Below, in pieces: positions 1 to 8,727 of a stretch of DNA of 38,503 bases. Position numbers and translations under genes: made by a program. Positions within the stretch are counted from its first letter, which is position 1; each line of letters opens with the position of its first letter. The notes beneath the pieces were generated by a model. The model worked only from the letters and a program-made list of their open reading frames with translations, was not told where the DNA came from and searched no databases. The DNA lies in NCBI GenBank assembly GCA_017405595.1, contig JAFRAC010000027.1:1-38503 (forward strand). Reading direction: 5' to 3'. The DNA is from Thermoguttaceae bacterium. GTDB lineage: Bacteria > Planctomycetota > Planctomycetia > Pirellulales > Thermoguttaceae.

Positions 1-254
1 GCCGCGCTGTCCGTGCCGTCCGGCGGGTATTCCCCGTACTTACTCTTGTAGAGTTCCAGCGCCTTGGCGATGTTGTCGATTGTCGCCTTGTCGTTTACGC
101 CGCGGAAAAAACGCATCGCGGCGCGCCCGCCGACCAAAACCAGTCCGGCGAGGATCGAAAGGACCAGGATGGTCGCCAGAATTTCAACCAGGGTGAAACC
201 CCGGCGGGCGATTCGTCCCGCTTGTGCCGTGAAGGTTTTTCTCATAACGATCAT
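1..254 (-). CDS. gspG: Type II secretion/type IV pilus pseudopilin, GspG-like (3' end outside window)
   Basis: About 84 codons are visible before the left edge cuts the gene. The N-terminus is a type III prepilin signal: a basic leader, then RRGFTLVEI, with cleavage by prepilin peptidase expected between G and F and the conserved Glu at mature position 5. A hydrophobic helix (ILATILVLSILAGLVLVGG) follows. The later part, with IDNIAKALELYKSKYGEYP, resembles the GspG major-pseudopilin region between helix and calcium-binding sheet. I prefer the ATG at 254 because a GGAAAG motif lies 6 nt upstream; an in-frame ATG at 245 is an alternative. It begins only 19 nt after the gspF stop, so it is the last visible gene of the 6369-to-1 operon. 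It would assemble into the pseudopilus in the inner membrane. The C-terminal half cannot be assessed. Confidence 0.88.
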   Translation of the reverse strand, partial: MIVMRKTFTAQAGRIARRGFTLVEILATILVLSILAGLVLVGGRAAMRFFRGVNDKATIDNIAKALELYKSKYGEYPPDGTDSA

Positions 255-273
255 TCGCCGCTTTCCAAACATT

Positions 274-1602
274 TTACTGCGACAGGTTCTCGATCATCGT
301 GATCATCGGCAGGAAGATCGCGATCACGATCGTCCCGACCATGCCGCCCAGGAAGATGATCATGAGCGGCTCGAGCATGCTCATCAGCTGGTCGGTGTAG
401 GTCTGAACCTCTTCGTCGTAGACGTCGGCGACCTTATAGAGCATTTTATCAAGTTCACCCGTCTCTTCGCCGACGTCGACCATGTTGACGACCATGTCGC
501 CCAGGATCTTGTCCTTGAACTTCGTCAGAAAGATGAGTACCCCGATCGGGCCCCCCAGAAAGCAGAAGAAGTAAAAGATGCAGGCGGGATGAATCGGGGG
601 AGCGGCGTTCTTTTTCATCGGGTTGGCGATCGTGTCCCCTTCGCGGATCGCCTCCAGGATGAGCTGGTACATCCGTTCGAAAACGGCGTTCTGCGAGGTC
701 TCTTTGGTGATGTGGATCGCTTCGAGGATCGGCACGCCGCTCTGGATCAGCGTACCGAGGGTACGGGTGGTGCGCGCGACGACGTTCTTCTCGAACAGGG
801 GGCCGAAAACCGGCACTTTCAGCAGGAAGAGGTCCCAGCCGAACTTCATGTACTTGAAACTGGTCGTGACCTTAATGAAGAGCCAGATCATGAACGGAAT
901 GCCGGGGATCAGATACCAGTACTGGATACAGGCGTTCGAGGTCGCCATCAGGAACTTGGTCAGGGCGGGGAGCTCAATGTCGAAATCTTTGAAGATCGTC
1001 ACGAACTGCGGCACGATCTTCGTCATAATGAAGATGAGAATCCCGAGCGCGAAGGTCAGAATCGAGATCGGGTAGGTGAGCGCCGACTTGATCTGCGCTT
1101 TCAGCGATTCCGACCGTTCGAGGAATTCGGCGAGACGCTGAAGGATCGTCTCGAGCGCGCCCCCCGCCTCGCCGGCCTTGATCATGTTCACGTAAAGGCG
1201 GTTAAACGCTTTCGGCGATTTCGCCATCGACTCGGAAAGGGACGAGCCGCTTTCGATTTCGTTGCAGACGTCGATCAGCGCGTTGCGCAGCGCGCCCGGT
1301 TTCGACTGCTGCATGAGGATGTTCAGGCTCCGCAGAATCGGCAGGCCCGCGTCCTGCAGAATCGAGAGGTTTCGCGTAAAGTCGCGGAGGATTTTCGAGT
1401 TGACCCGGCCGAACGAGAATGTCTTGCCCGACTTGTTCTTCTTTTTCTTTTCGGCCGTCCGGTCTTTATGCAGAGAAATCTTCGTAACATGGTAGCCGGC
1501 GGCGCGCAGGGTCGCGTTCGCTTCGTTTTCGTCCTTGGCGTCAATGACATCGGTAAACCCCTGTCCCTTGGCGTCAATGGCTTCTACTTTATATTTCGGC
1601 AT
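274..1602 (-). CDS. gspF: Type II secretion/type IV pilus inner-membrane platform protein GspF/PilC
   Basis: This is a 442-residue polytopic inner-membrane protein that couples the secretion ATPase to pseudopilus assembly. Two T2SSF domains are visible. The first (about residues 70-195) carries FTRNLSILQDAGLPILRSL and MIKAGEAGGALETIL. The second (about 270-440) carries RTTRTLGTLIQSGVPILEAI and MVDVGEETGELDKML. Both end in hydrophobic helices, and the C-terminus LGGMVGTIVIAIFLPMITMIE is typical. A Lys-rich stretch (KKKKNKSGK) precedes domain 1. The odd feature is about 30 extra residues (roughly 331-363), including the hydrophobic segment IFYFFCFLGGPIGVLIFLT, inserted inside domain 2 just before the conserved GEETG motif. 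Family members are usually about 400 residues, so the insertion accounts for the extra length. It sits 75 nt after the upstream gspE-like gene, in the same operon. Confidence 0.93.
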   Translation of the reverse strand: MPKYKVEAIDAKGQGFTDVIDAKDENEANATLRAAGYHVTKISLHKDRTAEKKKKNKSGKTFSFGRVNSKILRDFTRNLSILQDAGLPILRSLNILMQQSKPGALRNALIDVCNEIESGSSLSESMAKSPKAFNRLYVNMIKAGEAGGALETILQRLAEFLERSESLKAQIKSALTYPISILTFALGILIFIMTKIVPQFVTIFKDFDIELPALTKFLMATSNACIQYWYLIPGIPFMIWLFIKVTTSFKYMKFGWDLFLLKVPVFGPLFEKNVVARTTRTLGTLIQSGVPILEAIHITKETSQNAVFERMYQLILEAIREGDTIANPMKKNAAPPIHPACIFYFFCFLGGPIGVLIFLTKFKDKILGDMVVNMVDVGEETGELDKMLYKVADVYDEEVQTYTDQLMSMLEPLMIIFLGGMVGTIVIAIFLPMITMIENLSQ

Positions 1603-1677
1603 CGCCTCTGACCTCTTATGTTACGTCGTTTGCGTGATTTTTCGCGATGGTATCTTTATGCCTGGTTCTGTTTTTTC

Positions 1678-3393
1678 CTAGTCGAGCACCGTTTCGCGGA
1701 CGACCTCTTCGACCGTCGTAATGCCGTCGAAGACTTTCGCCAGACCCGCGGTACGGAGCGTGAACATCCCGTTTCGTTCCGCCGCCTCTTTCACTTCCGA
1801 GGCGGGCGCGCTTCGGAGTACCAGGTCGCGGATCTCCTCGTTCATGATCATGAACTCGTGGATCGCCGTACGCCCCTTGTAGCCGGTGTTGTTGCATTTC
1901 GGGCAGCCGGCCCCCTGGTAGAAGTGTTTGCCGGCGATATCCTTTTCGGTCAGCCCCAGGTCGGCGAGCAGGTCGGGCGAGGGGGAGTACTCGGTCCGGC
2001 AGTCGGGGCAGATGCGGCGTACGAGCCGCTGCGCCAGAATGGCCTGCACGGTGGCGGTGATCAAAAATTCGGGGATCCCCATATCTTTGAGGCGCGTGAT
2101 CGTGTTCGGCGCGTCGTTGGTGTGGAGCGTGCTGAAGACCAGGTGCCCGGTCAGCGCCGCCTGAACCGCAATCTGCGCGGTTTCCTGGTCGCGGATTTCG
2201 CCGACCAGCACGATGTCGGGGTCCTGCCGCAGAATCGAACGGAGGCATTGCGCGAAGGTGTTTCCGATTTCCGCGTCGATCGGCATCTGGACAATGCCGT
2301 CGATATCGTATTCGACCGGGTCTTCGGTCGTCATCAGCTTTTCGGTGATCACGTTCAGTTCCGAAAGGGCCGAGTAGAGGGTGGTCGTTTTTCCGGAACC
2401 GGTCGGGCCGGTAACCAGCACGATTCCGTTCGGCTTTTTGATCACTTCGCGGAACTGCGACATCAGCTCGGGCGACATTCCGACGTTGTTCAGGTCGAGC
2501 GAAATGACGCTCTTGTCGAGGATCCGGCAGACGACGCTTTCGCCGAACATGGTCGGCAGCACGCTCACGCGGAAGTCGACCGGGGTGCCGGCGACGAGCA
2601 TCCGGATACGCCCGTCCTGCGGCAGGCGCTTTTCGGCAATGTCGAGGTTCGCCAGTACCTTGATGCGGGTGGTAATGGCGCTGGCCAGGTGGCGGGGCGG
2701 GGGAACCATCTCGTAGAGGGTCCCGTCGGCTTTGATGCGGATTTTAAATTCGTCTTCAAACGGTTCGAAGTGAAGGTCGCTCGCCTTGTCTTTGATGCCG
2801 AGCAGAAAGACCGTGTTGAGGAGTTTGCGCACCGGCGCGCTTTCGGCCATCGCTTCGGCGCTGGCCAGGTCGAGTTCGCCGTTCTCTTCGGCCATTGCCT
2901 GGTCGAGGAGCTCCTGGTCGCTGGCCAGCTCGTTCATGATCGACTCGACGCTGTCCCCTTCGTTCGAGGCGTAGTAGCGTTCGAGCGCCGCCTCGATTTC
3001 GTGCGGGGTCGTTACCGTCGCCTGAATGTTGTATCCCAAAAAGTTGCGCAGCTCGTCGATCACTTCGAGCCGTTCCGGCTGGCTGGTGGCGATCGTCAGC
3101 GTGTCGTTCCGGAAACTGATCGGAATGGCGTTATACATCCGCGCCATCGGCTCGGTCATGTGCGCGAGGACTTCGGGGGGAATCGTGAGATCCGAGACGT
3201 TGACGATCGGGATTCCCATCTGTTCGCCGAGCGCCTGCGCCAGCTGATCTTCGCTGATCATGTTCATCTCGACCGCGATCGCGCCGAGTTTGACGCCGGA
3301 ACGCTGCGACTGTTCATCGACGAGCAGGTCGAGCTGCTCTTCGTCAATGAAACCGAGGTCGACCAAGATTTGACCGAGTCTGCGTGAAGCCAT
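1678..3393 (-). CDS. gspE: Type II secretion/type IV pilus assembly ATPase GspE/PilB family (second copy)
   Basis: This is a 571-residue cytoplasmic hexameric ATPase that powers pseudopilus or pilus extension. The N-terminal MshEN-like domain (about 1-150) starts MASRRLGQILVDLGFIDEEQ and is followed by an acidic linker rich in Glu and Ala. The ATPase core shows Walker A GPTGSGKTTTL (about 325-335), the Asp-box region TTEDPVEYDIDGI, Walker B ILVGEIRD and the His-box FSTLHTNDAP. A C-terminal tetracysteine zinc module (CPDC near 461 and CPKC near 496) is characteristic of the GspE/PilB branch and absent from PilT. It lies downstream of pilT and upstream of gspF. The window therefore encodes two distinct extension-type ATPases in one operon, perhaps one for pili and one for secretion; which does which cannot be told from sequence. 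Confidence 0.93.
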   Translation of the reverse strand: MASRRLGQILVDLGFIDEEQLDLLVDEQSQRSGVKLGAIAVEMNMISEDQLAQALGEQMGIPIVNVSDLTIPPEVLAHMTEPMARMYNAIPISFRNDTLTIATSQPERLEVIDELRNFLGYNIQATVTTPHEIEAALERYYASNEGDSVESIMNELASDQELLDQAMAEENGELDLASAEAMAESAPVRKLLNTVFLLGIKDKASDLHFEPFEDEFKIRIKADGTLYEMVPPPRHLASAITTRIKVLANLDIAEKRLPQDGRIRMLVAGTPVDFRVSVLPTMFGESVVCRILDKSVISLDLNNVGMSPELMSQFREVIKKPNGIVLVTGPTGSGKTTTLYSALSELNVITEKLMTTEDPVEYDIDGIVQMPIDAEIGNTFAQCLRSILRQDPDIVLVGEIRDQETAQIAVQAALTGHLVFSTLHTNDAPNTITRLKDMGIPEFLITATVQAILAQRLVRRICPDCRTEYSPSPDLLADLGLTEKDIAGKHFYQGAGCPKCNNTGYKGRTAIHEFMIMNEEIRDLVLRSAPASEVKEAAERNGMFTLRTAGLAKVFDGITTVEEVVRETVLD

Positions 3394-3464
3394 AGGTTGC
3401 TGTCTTACTGGGTTTTGTATTGCTGTTTAACGGAGGCCGGAACCTTTTTCGGAAAACGAACGGA

Positions 3465-4601
3465 TTACTTCTTCTTTTTGCCGCCGGACTCTTCCTCCTC
3501 TTCCTCGTCTTCGTCGCCGCCGGTTTCCAGGCCGGCTTCGAAGCGGCGGATCTTCTGGTCGAGAATGTCGGGGAAATTCGATTTGATCAGCACGTCTTCT
3601 TTGGTGACGATCCCGTCGCGCCAGAGCTGGAACAGGTGGTCGTCCAGAAGCTGCATGCCGAGCTTGTGCCCCGTCTGAATCGAGGAGTTGATACGGAACG
3701 TTTTGTTTTCGCGGATCAGGTTCGCGATGGCGGGGGTGACCACCAGCATTTCATACGCCGCGACGCGCCCCCCCTGAATCCGGGGCAGGAGCTGCTGCGA
3801 GAGGATCCCCAGAATGGAGGTCGAAAGCTGGGTGCGGATCTGGTCCTGCTGGTTTGTCGGGAAGACGTCGATGATACGGTTGACCGTCCCCTGGGCGCCG
3901 GTGGTGTGCAGGGTGCCGAAGACGACGTGCCCCGTTTCGGCGGCGGTGATCGCCGCTTCGATCGTTTCGAGGTCGCGCATTTCACCGACGAGGATCACGT
4001 CGGGGTCCTGACGGAGCGCGCCGCGGATCGCATCGGCGAACGACATGACATCGACGCCGACCTCGCGCTGGTTGACGGTCGATTTTTTGTGGTAGTGGTA
4101 AAATTCGATCGGGTCTTCGATCGTAATGATGTGGTGGTCCACATTCGTGTTCAGGTAGTCGATACACGCGGCGAGCGTCGTCGATTTTCCCGACCCAGTC
4201 GGGCCGGTCACGAGGATAAGCCCCCGGGGACGGAGGATCAGGTCGTGCATGACCGGCGGCGTGCCGAGCTGTTCCATCGTCAGGAGCTCGGTCGGAATCT
4301 GGCGGAGCACCAGGCCGGTGTTCCCCTTCTGCTTGAAGACCGAAACACGGAACCGCGCCTTGGTGCCGAACGCGAACCCGAAGTCGGTTCCCCCCCGTTC
4401 CTGCAGCTCCTGCTGGCAGCGCTGCGGGGTGATACTCTTCATGAGCGAGACGGTGTCGGCCGGTTCGAGGCTTTTTGTTTCCAGCTTGACGAGACGGCCG
4501 TGCAGACGCAGAACCGGAGGCTGGCCGACCGCCAGGTGAAGGTCGCTTGCCCCGCGGACGACGACCGTTTCCAACAGTTTATCGATTAAGATGGTGCTCA
4601 T
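3465..4601 (-). CDS. pilT: Twitching motility retraction ATPase PilT
   Basis: This 378-residue protein belongs to the PilT branch of secretion ATPases, which depolymerise type IV pili. It has the short PAS-like N-terminal domain with ASDLHLAVGQPPVLRLHG and Walker A GPTGSGKSTTLA (about 133-144). It also has an Asp-box IEDPIEFYH, Walker B VILVGEMRD (about 200-208), a His-box GTLHTTGAQGTVNRIIDVFP and the AIRGALRQDPD motif. No tetracysteine zinc module is present, as expected for PilT. The diagnostic AIRNLIRE-like segment of PilT is here AIANLIRENKT. The C-terminus is unusual: an acidic run (DEDEEEEEES) followed by GGKKKK, beyond the normal end. It lies between two GspE/PilB-type ATPase genes, with gaps of 49 and 71 nt, consistent with one operon. 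Confidence 0.94.
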   Translation of the reverse strand: MSTILIDKLLETVVVRGASDLHLAVGQPPVLRLHGRLVKLETKSLEPADTVSLMKSITPQRCQQELQERGGTDFGFAFGTKARFRVSVFKQKGNTGLVLRQIPTELLTMEQLGTPPVMHDLILRPRGLILVTGPTGSGKSTTLAACIDYLNTNVDHHIITIEDPIEFYHYHKKSTVNQREVGVDVMSFADAIRGALRQDPDVILVGEMRDLETIEAAITAAETGHVVFGTLHTTGAQGTVNRIIDVFPTNQQDQIRTQLSTSILGILSQQLLPRIQGGRVAAYEMLVVTPAIANLIRENKTFRINSSIQTGHKLGMQLLDDHLFQLWRDGIVTKEDVLIKSNFPDILDQKIRRFEAGLETGGDEDEEEEEESGGKKKK

Positions 4602-4650
4602 AGAATGTTAAGACCTCTGACTCCTTTTTTGAAACGCTGCGGCGGAACGG

Positions 4651-6369
4651 CTACTCTTCGAGCCGTGCAACACGCATGACCTCTTCGATGGTGGTGATTC
4701 CTTTGAGAACTTTCGAGATGCCGTCTTCGTACAGGACGTGCATCCCTTCGCTGCGCGCGGCGCGCCGGATTTCCGACGTCGTCGCGCCGCGGTACGCCAG
4801 TTCGCGGACTTTCGAGCTCATGACCATCAGCTCGAAAATCGCCTGACGGCCGCGGTAACCCGATTTGTTGCAGGCGGCGCACCCTTTCCCCTTCAGGAAG
4901 GTGGCCCCCGCCGTCATTTCGGGCGAAATGTGAGCGGCTTCCAGCTCGGCCGATGTGGGCGTGTAAGGATGGGCGCACTTCTTGCAGACGCGGCGGACCA
5001 GACGCTGCGCCATGATTCCGATCACGGAACTGGTGACCAGGTAGGGGGGGACCCCCATATCGACCAGACGCGTGATCGCGCCCGGCGCGTCGTTGGTGTG
5101 GAGCGTGCTGAAGACCAGGTGCCCGGTCAGCGAGGCCTGAATCCCCATCTGCGCGGTTTCGAGGTCGCGCATTTCGCCGACCAGAATGATGTTCGGCGCC
5201 TGCCGCAGCATCGACCGGATGACGGCGGCGAAGTCGAGACCGATTTGGTGCTTGATTTCAACCTGGTTGATTCCGGGCAGGTAGTACTCGACCGGGTCTT
5301 CGGCCGTGATGATTTTGCGGGTCGGCGTGTTCAGCTCGTTGAGCGCGGCGTAAAGCGAGGTGGTCTTTCCGGACCCCGTCGGCCCGGTAACCAGGATGAT
5401 GCCGTTCGGCCGGGAGATGAGCGAGGTGAACCGCTTGTAGTCGCGCTGGCTGAACCCCAGCTGCGTGAGCGAAACGCGGATGTTGTCTTTATCGAGGATC
5501 CGCATGACGATCGACTGGCCGTGGTTGGTCGGTATGACCGAAACGCGCAGGTCGAGGTCTTTTGTGCCGAGCGTGAGTTTAATACGGCCGTCCTGCGTCC
5601 GGCGCCGTTCGGCGATATCGAGGCGCGACAGAATCTTGAAACGGGAAAGAAGCGCCCCCTGAAACCGTTTCGGCACCGCCTCGCGTTCGACGAGCTGGCC
5701 GTCGATCCGGTACCGGATTCGGACGCGGTCTTCAAACGGTTCGATGTGAATGTCCGAGGCGCGCAGCTGTACCGCCTCGCTGATGATCTGGTCGCAGAGC
5801 CGGACGATCGGCGCGTCGCTGGTGCTGTCGCCGAAGGTGGCGGAGGTCGGGTCTTCGGTCGCCGCGCTTTCGACCTGGGTGAAGTCGATCGCCGTGTCGG
5901 TCAGGTCGTGGATCATCGAGTCGGCGCTTTCGGCGATACTCTGCCCGTAGTGGGTGTTGATCGCTTCCTGAATTGCTTCTTTCGAGGCGATGAGCGGCTC
6001 GATCGGCCGCTGAAGAATGAAGCGGAGTTTCTCGAACGTGTCCATGTCGTTCGGATCGCTTACCACCACCCGGAGTGTTTCGCCGTCTTCGCCGTAAGGG
6101 AGAACCCCGTTTTCGCGGGCGATCGACTCGCTGATCAGTTCCAGAACCGCAGGGGGGATCGTGACATCGCGCAGATCGACATACTCTTTGCCGTATTCTT
6201 CGGCGAGCGCTTTGGCGATCTGTTCCCCGGTCACATATTCGAGTTTGATGAGGGCGTCCTGCAGTTTGACGCCGGTCGCCTGGGCCAGCTGCTGAGCTTC
6301 TTTGACCTGCGTCTGGCTGATAAGCCCGTCCCTGTTGAGTATCTGTAGGTAGTTCAGTCGTTTCGCCAT
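4651..6369 (-). CDS. pilB: Type IV pilus/type II secretion assembly ATPase PilB/GspE family (first gene of operon)
   Basis: This is a 572-residue ATPase of the PilB/GspE family. The N-terminal MshEN-type domain begins MAKRLNYLQILNRDGLIS and includes YVDLRDVTIPPAVLELI. A Ser/Thr/Asp-rich linker around residues 170-200 joins it to the core. The core contains Walker A GPTGSGKTTSLY (near 326-337), EDPVEYYLPGINQVE, Walker B IILVGEMRD and FSTLHTNDAPGAITRL. The zinc module shows CKKC (near 461) and CAAC (near 500). The protein ends RVARLEE. A weak ribosome site (GAGGG) lies about 6 nt upstream of the ATG at 6369. As the first gene of the operon it sits behind the promoter at 6568-6596. It is closely related to the ATPase at 1678-3393 but too divergent for a recent duplication, so the two are probably specialised. 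Confidence 0.93.
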   Translation of the reverse strand: MAKRLNYLQILNRDGLISQTQVKEAQQLAQATGVKLQDALIKLEYVTGEQIAKALAEEYGKEYVDLRDVTIPPAVLELISESIARENGVLPYGEDGETLRVVVSDPNDMDTFEKLRFILQRPIEPLIASKEAIQEAINTHYGQSIAESADSMIHDLTDTAIDFTQVESAATEDPTSATFGDSTSDAPIVRLCDQIISEAVQLRASDIHIEPFEDRVRIRYRIDGQLVEREAVPKRFQGALLSRFKILSRLDIAERRRTQDGRIKLTLGTKDLDLRVSVIPTNHGQSIVMRILDKDNIRVSLTQLGFSQRDYKRFTSLISRPNGIILVTGPTGSGKTTSLYAALNELNTPTRKIITAEDPVEYYLPGINQVEIKHQIGLDFAAVIRSMLRQAPNIILVGEMRDLETAQMGIQASLTGHLVFSTLHTNDAPGAITRLVDMGVPPYLVTSSVIGIMAQRLVRRVCKKCAHPYTPTSAELEAAHISPEMTAGATFLKGKGCAACNKSGYRGRQAIFELMVMSSKVRELAYRGATTSEIRRAARSEGMHVLYEDGISKVLKGITTIEEVMRVARLEE

Positions 6370-6481
6370 CGCGGCCCTCGAATTCCGTCCTGCAGGCGTC
6401 TTGAAGTTTTCTCTTGCCGGCTCGCGGAGCGGCGCGGTTTAGGAATTAAGCACAATGGGGTGGGAAATGCCGGACCCGCGG

Positions 6482-6529
6482 CTCCGTTTCCGCTTCGAAA
6501 CGGAGAGGGGGTTCGCCATAAAAATGGCG
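6482..6529. other. Two inverted repeats in the pil operon leader; the rest of the 6370-6689 gap is featureless
   Basis: CTCCGTTTC (6482-6490) pairs perfectly with GAAACGGAG (6497-6505) across a 6-nt loop. CGCCAT (6514-6519) pairs with ATGGCG (6524-6529) across AAAA. Both lie in the transcribed leader between the predicted promoter and pilB. Neither has a T-run on the operon strand, so a regulatory or RNA-stability role is more likely than termination. No small gene is evident in the remainder of the 320-nt divergent gap; a clear promoter for fxsA was not found. Confidence 0.45.
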
Positions 6530-6567
6530 GGATTGAGCCGGTTTCAGATACTCTCCCGCTACAATAT

Positions 6568-6596
6568 ACTTTACCTGTAAAATCGCGCTGAGTCAA
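6568..6596 (-). promoter_or_regulatory. Sigma-70-like promoter for the pil/gsp operon
   Basis: On the minus strand, TTGACT (6591-6596) is followed after exactly 17 nt by TAAAGT (6568-6573). The match is 5/6 and 4/6 to the sigma-70 consensus. It faces the pilB-like gene, giving a leader of about 190 nt. Confidence 0.5.
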
Positions 6597-6689
6597 TCAT
6601 TTCGCCCTGATTACCCATTTTTTTCTTCCATATTTATCCCCTAATGATTAAAATCAATATATCGGGAAATTTCGACCGAAGGAGAATCA

Positions 6690-7301
6690 ATGTCGCTTCC
6701 ATCCCTGATTTTTGTCGCGCTCCCCTGCTTCGAGCTGATTACGATCCTCGTTCTCGGTTCTCTCTTTTCGTTTCAGCGGGTTTTGGCGCTGACAATCCTC
6801 ATCAGCATTCTGGCGATCCTCTTTTCCCAGTTCCGGCGCCGCCGTCCGGTCCGTCCCGCCAAGGGGCTTTCCCCGCAGACCGACCTGTTTCTCCGGCGAA
6901 TCGCTCTCATCCTCCTGATTATTCCCGGTCTTCTGACCGACCTGATGGGGTTTATCCTTCTTTGGCGGCCCGGCCGCGCCTTCTGCTGCAAATGCTTCTG
7001 CCGCCGATACTGCCCGAACGGAGCTTCGGATATTCCGCTGGGGCTTCGTCTGGCGGCCCGTCTGTTCGGACTGGCTCCGGGCGCCGGTTCCGCCTATAGC
7101 GAGCCGGAAACCGGGACGGCCGGTTCCTCTTCGCGCCGGACATGGAACCCGTTCGGCAGAACCGAAACGGCGGCCGACGTGGTTGTCGAAGATGCCGACC
7201 CCGATGCCGCGACAGCCTATGACGGCGATATTTCGCATCGTTCCCCGGCGGGGGGAAACGCCGATGAAGAGATTATCGACGTCGATTACACCGTCAGATG
7301 A
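6690..7301 (+). CDS. fxsA: FxsA family membrane protein
   Basis: This is a 203-residue inner-membrane protein. The FxsA family signature is clear: an N-terminal PCFELITILVLGSLFSFQRV segment, a hydrophobic helix (LALTILISILAILFSQF), and a second region containing IPGLLTDLMGFILL followed by WRPGR. The first 115 residues cover the family core. The remainder is a Cys-rich stretch (CCKCFCRRYC) and a low-complexity hydrophilic tail ending DEEIIDVDYTVR, also seen in other FxsA proteins. E. coli FxsA influences phage T7 exclusion by F plasmids, but the cellular role is otherwise poorly defined. A good ribosome site (AAGGAGA) lies 6 nt before the ATG. Its stop codon overlaps the start of the DnaA-like gene (ATGA), implying translational coupling. 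Confidence 0.85.
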   Translation: MSLPSLIFVALPCFELITILVLGSLFSFQRVLALTILISILAILFSQFRRRRPVRPAKGLSPQTDLFLRRIALILLIIPGLLTDLMGFILLWRPGRAFCCKCFCRRYCPNGASDIPLGLRLAARLFGLAPGAGSAYSEPETGTAGSSSRRTWNPFGRTETAADVVVEDADPDAATAYDGDISHRSPAGGNADEEIIDVDYTVR

Positions 7302-8557
7302 ACGACTATACCTGGCTCCCCTTTCCCTCGCCGACACTCGGCGCCGGTTCCGATCCGCGCCGCGAGCGGGCGCTGGCCGGCTTTCTGGCGGGTCCGGAAA
7401 ACAGGTTCGCCGCCGCGGCGGCGCGCCTGGCGGTCGGAGGGGTCCCCTTTTTCGCTGATTCTCCTTTATCGCAGAACCTTTCGGTCAAAGTGAAGCGGGC
7501 TTCCCGGCATTCCGCCCGCCCCGCGGCGGACGGCGCGAAAAACGGTCCGTTCGACTGGCGTCTTCCTCCCCCGAAAAAAGCCGACGGTTCCGAACCTGAG
7601 GTGATCGACTATATGCCGGCCGCCGGCCTGCCGCACTTCTCGCCGCTGGTCTTTTACGGTCCGACAGGGTGCGGCAAAACCCAGCTGGCGCGGGGCATCT
7701 ACACCGAACTTCGGAAAAAGTCGGTTCAGTCCGACGGCGCCTTTTGGGACGCGGTCGATTTTTATCGCGACATCACCGCGATGATCGCCGAAAACCGCGC
7801 CGATCCGTTTCGTCAGTGGCTGTCGGCGTGCCGGGTGATCGCGCTGGACAACCTCGACCAGATCGAAGAGTATCCCGCCGCGGTTACCGAGTTTTTACGC
7901 CTTCTCCGTTCGGTCGAACAGAACGGCGCCCTGGTGATTGTCACGCTTTCGCGGCATCCCGATTCGATCCCCTCGTTTCCGGCCTCTCTGCGCGCCCGTC
8001 TTCTCGGAGGGCTCCTTGTTCCGGTTTCCTATCCGGAACGTCCGACGCGGCTTCTGCTGCTCCGCCGTTATGCCGAAACGTTTCAGATCACCCTTTCCCC
8101 CGAAGCCGAAGAGTCGATGCTCGAAAGCTTTCCCCCCTCTCCCGGCGAGATGTACAGCCTCTTTTCCCGGCTCTACTACGAACAGCAGTGGGATCAGTCT
8201 CCCCCGAGTCCGGCCATGATGAAGAAAAAACTCGAAACGCCCCGGGGGTCGAACCTCCTATCGCTCGAACGGATTGCGAAAAGTGTGGCTCGCGCCTACT
8301 CGCTGAAACTCAGCGACCTGCGGGGGAAAACCCGCCGCAAAAGCGTGGTGACGGCGCGGAACCTGACGCTTCTGATTGCCCGCGACACCCTCGATGTGAC
8401 CTTGCAGGAGCTGGGCCGCTACTTCGCCGGCCGGGACCACTCAACGATTCTGCACGGGATTCGCACCATTGACGAAAAGATGAAGACCGACAGCGAGCTT
8501 CGGTTCCAGTACGACCAGATCACAAAAAAATTAGGTAATTTGCGCGGTTTAAACTGA
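7298..8557 (+). CDS. dnaA: Divergent DnaA-like AAA+ protein with DnaA domain IV
   Basis: This 419-residue protein would be a replication initiator or DnaA paralogue. The C-terminus is DnaA domain IV, with YSLKLSDLRGKTRRKSVVTA and the DNA-recognition signature GRDHSTILHG (about 378-387). The AAA+ part shows FLAGPENRFAAAAA (near 29-42), equivalent to the DnaA GxxNxFA helix. It also has Walker A FYGPTGCGKTQLA (near 118-130), a Walker B-like VIALDNLDQI (near 180) and a box VII arginine region LRARLLGG. DnaA domains I and II appear to be missing. About 70 residues are inserted between the NRFA helix and Walker A. Walker B reads D-N rather than DnaA's usual D-D, as in the regulator Hda. Usual DnaA length is about 450. 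It starts inside the fxsA stop codon. No DnaA-box cluster is visible nearby. Confidence 0.8.
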   Translation: MNDYTWLPFPSPTLGAGSDPRRERALAGFLAGPENRFAAAAARLAVGGVPFFADSPLSQNLSVKVKRASRHSARPAADGAKNGPFDWRLPPPKKADGSEPEVIDYMPAAGLPHFSPLVFYGPTGCGKTQLARGIYTELRKKSVQSDGAFWDAVDFYRDITAMIAENRADPFRQWLSACRVIALDNLDQIEEYPAAVTEFLRLLRSVEQNGALVIVTLSRHPDSIPSFPASLRARLLGGLLVPVSYPERPTRLLLLRRYAETFQITLSPEAEESMLESFPPSPGEMYSLFSRLYYEQQWDQSPPSPAMMKKKLETPRGSNLLSLERIAKSVARAYSLKLSDLRGKTRRKSVVTARNLTLLIARDTLDVTLQELGRYFAGRDHSTILHGIRTIDEKMKTDSELRFQYDQITKKLGNLRGLN

Positions 8558-8727
8558 TTTTACGGATTCTGCGGATTCTTCTTTTTTTAACGAAAATCAG
8601 GATTTTTCGGTTTTTATCAAATATTCCGGTTCAGGAAGCCGAAAAAGAGAGTAGCAGAAGGAACGCCCCAAGCTGTTCCTTCCGCGGTTTGTGCCGTCTT
8701 GATCGGATTGTTGATCGGAGAGTGACC

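Noticed and set aside
64..6348. Four long plus-strand open frames across the pilus/secretion operon (about 64-1611, 1618-3387, 3420-4589, 4738-6348)
   Set aside because: Each lies opposite a full-length GspF, GspE, PilT or PilB; the translations are His/Arg/Asp-rich shadows.
6370..6689. Search for a replication origin near the dnaA-like gene
   Set aside because: No cluster of TTATNCACA boxes is visible on either strand here or in 8558-8690; a single weak TTATCAA-like match is not enough.
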